NCBI GenBank assembly: GCA_963848205.1
Contig: CAWKCV010000001.1
Coordinates: 248,001-312,000, forward strand
DNA length: 64,000 bases
Direction of reading: 5' to 3'
Source of the DNA: BOG-908 sp963848205
GTDB taxonomy: Bacteria > Pseudomonadota > Alphaproteobacteria > Acetobacterales > Acetobacteraceae
Translations under genes and position numbers: made by a program
In this document: one piece after another, positions 61,250 through 64,000 of the stretch
How the letters are laid out: each line of letters begins with the position of its first letter
Numbering within the stretch: position 1 is the first letter of the stretch
Notes under the pieces: generated by a model
What the model saw: only the letters and a program-made list of their open reading frames with translations
The model's database searches: none
What the model was told of the DNA's origin: nothing

Positions 61250-62524
61250 CTAGGTATTCATAGCGTCAAAGAAATCCTGATTGGACTTGCTATACTTGAG
61301 CTTGTCCAACAAGAAATCCATCCCGTCGGAAGCGCCCATCGGATTGAGGATCCGCCGCAATACCCACATCTTCGACAACGTTCCCTTGTCCACCAGCAGC
61401 TCTTCCTTGCGGGTGCCGCTCTTGGTGATGTCGATGGCCGGGAAGGTGCGTTTGTCGGAGAGCTTGCGGTCGAGGATGATTTCGGAATTGCCGGTGCCTT
61501 TGAATTCCTCGAAAATCACCTCGTCCATGCGGCTGCCGGTGTCGATCAGGGCCGTCGCGATGATGGTCAGCGAGCCGCCTTCCTCGATGTTGCGGGCGGC
61601 GCCAAAGAAGCGCTTCGGCCGTTGCAATGCGTTGGCGTCCACGCCGCCTGTCAGAACCTTGCCGGAGGAGGGCACCACGGTGTTGTAGGCGCGTGCAAGT
61701 CGCGTGATGCTGTCGAGCAGGATCACCACGTCGCGTTTGTGCTCGACCAGGCGCTTGGCTTTTTCCAGCACCATTTCGGTCACCTGCACGTGGCGGGTGG
61801 CCATTTCGTCGAACGTGCTGGCGACCACTTCGCCCTTCACGGTGCGCGCCATGTCGGTGACTTCCTCCGGCCGCTCGTCGATGAGCAGGACGATGAGGAA
61901 TACTTCGGGGTGGTTGGTGGAGATGGCCGTCGCGATGCTTTGCAGCATGACGGTTTTGCCGGTGCGTGGCGGTGCGACGATGAGCGCGCGCTGGCCCATG
62001 CCGATCGGTGCCACGAGGTCGATCACTCGCGGCGTATTGTCGCGCTGCGCACCTTTGACGGTGCTGATCGGCGTATCCATCTCCATCTTCAGACGGCGAT
62101 CGGGGTAGAGCGGCGTCAAATTGTCGAAATTGATCCGGTGGCGCACGGCCTCGGGATTTTCGAAATTGACGTTATCCGGCTTGAGCAGCGCGAAGTAGCG
62201 CTCGCCATCGCGGGGGGCGCGTATCTGGCCATCCACCGTATCGCCGTTGCGCAGGCCATAGCGGCGTACCTGGTTTGGGCTGACATAGATGTCGTCAGGC
62301 CCTGGCAGATAATTCGATTCGGGGCTGCGCAGGAAGCCGAATCCGTCCGGCAGTATTTCCAGCGTGCCGTCGCCTTGGATGGCCTGGTCGCTCTCGGCCA
62401 GGTTTTTCAGGATGGCGAACATCATGTCCTGCTTGCGCAAGCTGGATGCGTTCTCGATCTGAAGGGATTCGGCGAAGCTCAGCAGGTCGGCCGGTGACTT
62501 GGCCTTGAGTTCGGCGAGATGCAT
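61250..62524 (-). CDS. rho: Transcription termination factor Rho
   Basis: Hexameric RNA-dependent ATPase terminating transcription, 424 residues. The N-terminal Rho domain (MHLAELKAKSPADLLSFAESL), cold-shock-like RNA-binding domain (GDGTLEILPDGFGFLRS ... DDIYVSPNQVRRYGLRNGD), Walker A VAPPRTGKTVML, Walker B DVVILLDSITR, Q-loop TGGVDANAL and the R-loop region are intact. The 245-base upstream gap holds a palindromic element and C/G-rich tracts, a possible leader. Confidence 0.97.
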   Translation of the reverse strand: MHLAELKAKSPADLLSFAESLQIENASSLRKQDMMFAILKNLAESDQAIQGDGTLEILPDGFGFLRSPESNYLPGPDDIYVSPNQVRRYGLRNGDTVDGQIRAPRDGERYFALLKPDNVNFENPEAVRHRINFDNLTPLYPDRRLKMEMDTPISTVKGAQRDNTPRVIDLVAPIGMGQRALIVAPPRTGKTVMLQSIATAISTNHPEVFLIVLLIDERPEEVTDMARTVKGEVVASTFDEMATRHVQVTEMVLEKAKRLVEHKRDVVILLDSITRLARAYNTVVPSSGKVLTGGVDANALQRPKRFFGAARNIEEGGSLTIIATALIDTGSRMDEVIFEEFKGTGNSEIILDRKLSDKRTFPAIDITKSGTRKEELLVDKGTLSKMWVLRRILNPMGASDGMDFLLDKLKYSKSNQDFFDAMNT

Positions 62525-62707
62525 GAATACGCCTCGAATACGGAAGGAGATGGTCCCTGCAGGCGAGCGGCCGCGAGGGGAATGGCGGAGTTTGGGTTGG
62601 GGGTGCCACGGCGCGGGGTGCGCGCCAGCTTGCCACCGGAGCGCACGAGCGGCGCTTGAGGAGTGATAAGCATGTGGGGGGGGTGTTGTTCAAGGGGGGA
62701 AGGAAGG

Positions 62708-62751
62708 GAGGCGTTCTTTTTTGAAAGAAAGAACCAAAAAACTTTTGCTCC
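62708..62751 (+). repeat. Palindromic element copy 24
   Basis: Stem GTTCTTTTTT-GA-AAGAAAGAAC between hemJ and rho. The one copy whose GGAAGC end does not face a nearby gene (rho starts 184 bases away). Confidence 0.9.
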
Positions 62752-62769
62752 GCCGCGCGCGCTTGGGGC

Positions 62770-63219
62770 TTAGAAGGGTTGGACCACGACCATGATGACT
62801 GCGACCAGCATGAGCAGCGTGGGGACCTCGTTGGCGATGCGGAAAAAACGCTGGGGGCGGCGGTTCCGGTCGGCCAGGAAGTCTTTCCGCCATTTGCCCA
62901 TGGCACCTTGGGCGCCACCCAGGCCGAGCACGCAGACGAGCTTCACGTAGAACCAGCCCTCATGCCAATCGACCAGGCCGGGCGTGAGGGCCAGGATGAT
63001 GCCGAAGGTAAAGGTCGCCAGCATTGCCGGCGTCATGATGTATTTGTAGAGGCGCAGCTCCATCACCTTGAACAGCTCGCTCGTCTCGCTGCCGGGGCGG
63101 GCGTCGCAGTGATAGACGAACAAACGCGGCAGATAGAGCAGCCCGGCCATCCAGGCGATGAAGCTCACGACGTGAAGGGCCAGGCTCCAAGGGTAGAGAT
63201 AGGCGAAGGCCGGCACCAT
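62770..63219 (-). CDS. hemJ: Protoporphyrinogen IX oxidase HemJ
   Basis: Membrane enzyme of haem synthesis, 149 residues with four hydrophobic segments. Family motifs: SLALHVVSFIAWMAGLLYLPRLFVYHCDA, MELRLYKYIMTPAM, WHEGWFYVKLVCVLGL and NEVPTLLMLVAVIMVVVQPF. Its ATG overlaps the stop of the HAD gene upstream (TGATG). HemJ beside Rho is a frequent alphaproteobacterial order. Confidence 0.93.
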   Translation of the reverse strand: MVPAFAYLYPWSLALHVVSFIAWMAGLLYLPRLFVYHCDARPGSETSELFKVMELRLYKYIMTPAMLATFTFGIILALTPGLVDWHEGWFYVKLVCVLGLGGAQGAMGKWRKDFLADRNRRPQRFFRIANEVPTLLMLVAVIMVVVQPF

Positions 63220-63899
63220 CAGGCCGCCTGCTCCATCATCGCGCTGGCGAACAGCGGCGGCAGCTCGTCGAGCCGCGCGATCACCTGTTCGGGGCGGAAC
63301 GTCAGGCCATCCGGCAACCCCTCAGGCGCCATTGCTACCACGCGCATGCCGGCCGCGCGCGCCGCAGTCAGCCCGGGGACGCTGTCCTCGACCACCAGGC
63401 ACGCCGCCGGCTCCACGCCTTCGGCAGAAGCAGCGGCCAGAAACAGGTCGGGCGCCGGCTTGCCGCGCGCCACGTCGCGTGCGCTGTGCACCCGGCCTTC
63501 GACCAGGTGCGTCATGCCGTTGGCGGCAAACTTGTGCGCCATTTCCTCATGCGAGGAGTTCGACGCGATACGGACTTTCAGCCCCATCGCCAGGGTCGCT
63601 TCCAGCACCGAGCCTGCACCCTGCATCGCCGGCACACCCTGCCCCAGCCGCTCGATCAGCCGGCTCTGCAGGCTTGCCGGCCAGTCAAGCGGCAACGCCC
63701 GGCCGATCGCCGCCTCGTAATGCGGCTGGATGGCCGTCCAGGTAAGCCCGGTAAACCGGCGCGCCTCGTCAGCCTGCATCGGCCAGCCGAGCGCACGCGC
63801 CTCTTCGGCCAGCAGGTGGCGGGAGACGGGTTCGCTGTCGATCAGCACGCCGTCGCAATCGAAGATCACCAGGCGGAGCGGCACGCGTCGAACGGTCAA
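63219..63899 (-). CDS. HAD superfamily hydrolase, phosphatase/phosphomutase-like
   Basis: About 226 residues. Motif I is LVIFDCDGVLIDSEP, motif II VRIASNSS, the Lys in ARGKPAPDLF and motif IV VVEDSVPGLTAARAAGM: a cap-bearing HAD of the phosphoglycolate phosphatase/beta-phosphoglucomutase group. TTG 63899 is preferred because it overlaps the previous gene's stop (TTGA); GTG 63884 is an alternative. Substrate unknown. Confidence 0.88.
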   Translation of the reverse strand: MTVRRVPLRLVIFDCDGVLIDSEPVSRHLLAEEARALGWPMQADEARRFTGLTWTAIQPHYEAAIGRALPLDWPASLQSRLIERLGQGVPAMQGAGSVLEATLAMGLKVRIASNSSHEEMAHKFAANGMTHLVEGRVHSARDVARGKPAPDLFLAAASAEGVEPAACLVVEDSVPGLTAARAAGMRVVAMAPEGLPDGLTFRPEQVIARLDELPPLFASAMMEQAA

Positions 63900-64000
63900 G
63901 CGGCCAGCCTCATCTGGCAATCGGTGTGGCGCGCCGGGCACAGCCGGCCGCCCGCGGCGCTGCACATGCCGGCGCCACGCGAACGGGCGCCACGGATGGT
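63896..64000 (-). CDS. C-terminal end of an unidentified gene
   Basis: Only the last 34 residues are inside the window, ending SRGAGMCSAAGGRLCPARHTD plus CQMRLAA. The Cys/His-rich tail suggests a metal-binding C-terminus, but the fragment is too short to name. It overlaps the HAD start by 4 bases, so it belongs to the same operon as HAD and hemJ. Confidence 0.55.
   Translation of the reverse strand, partial: TIRGARSRGAGMCSAAGGRLCPARHTDCQMRLAA

Overview
The window is a compact, GC-rich chromosomal segment of an alphaproteobacterium, most likely Rhodospirillales/Acetobacteraceae. The evidence is gene content and context: fliQ-fliR-flhB followed by a CckA-type kinase, PhaR with a PHA-synthase-like hydrolase, class I lysyl-tRNA synthetase, an AroQ-AccB-AccC operon, HemJ near Rho, a TIGR02300 protein, an IalB-RlmN pair, and a LexA gene under a GAAC-N7-GAAC SOS box. 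Strain-level identity cannot be read from the sequence. No rRNA, tRNA, CRISPR array, transposase or prophage was seen. Almost everything looks like core genome.

Layout. 1-4412: end of a flagellar operon (flgC, fliE, fliQ, fliR, flhB) with a soluble hybrid histidine kinase fused to its end by a stop/start overlap. 4512-8798: small exported protein, cation diffusion facilitator, then a tightly overlapping corrinoid uptake set (BtuF-, BtuC-, BtuD-like and PduO-type adenosyltransferase). 8970-18820: mutL (carrying a near-consensus parS site), a conserved unknown, a histone-deacetylase-like enzyme with a DUF192 protein, thiolase, aldo/keto reductase, a PHA synthase-like pair divergent from phaR, and a PraR-type regulator. 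18870-30272: YceI, ChvG-like kinase, CspA with a lipoprotein, C-terminally truncated MprF and class I LysRS joined by a 14-bp tandem repeat, DoxX-like, an epimerase divergent from an AraC regulator, and a PhyH oxygenase. 30394-43827: DinG-like helicase, MoaD/MoaE, exported S33 peptidase, CCA transferase, TetR plus an exported RND-porter-like protein, CaiB-type CoA transferase, MoeA, LexA, TonB-like, flavin reductase. 43859-52080: aroQ-accB-accC and two giant beta-repeat surface proteins. 52351-64000: TIGR02300 protein, methyltransferase, SpoU methyltransferase, IalB, RlmN, tricorn-like protease, GNAT, unknown membrane protein, Rho, HemJ, HAD phosphatase and the tail of one more gene.

The most striking non-gene signal is a family of about 24 short AT-rich palindromic elements (about 43 bp, consensus GGAAGCAAGCAGTCC-T5/6-GA-A6-GGACC-A6-CTTTTG) spread through the intergenic regions between 5.8 and 62.7 kb. 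Stem arms co-vary between copies (GTCC/GGAC, GTTC/GAAC, CTTC/GAAG). In 23 of 24 copies the GGAAGC end faces an adjacent gene end or gene start within about 40 bp. Some copies supply stop codons and C-terminal tails. Two appear to supply the start codon and first half of a signal peptide.

Two other signals deserve a check. Between lysK and mprF, four tandem five-codon micro-ORFs are linked by ATGA overlaps in an unbroken chain. Inside mutL, a 15-of-16 match to parS is spelled with six codons that all end in A or T in a gene that otherwise prefers G/C-ending codons.
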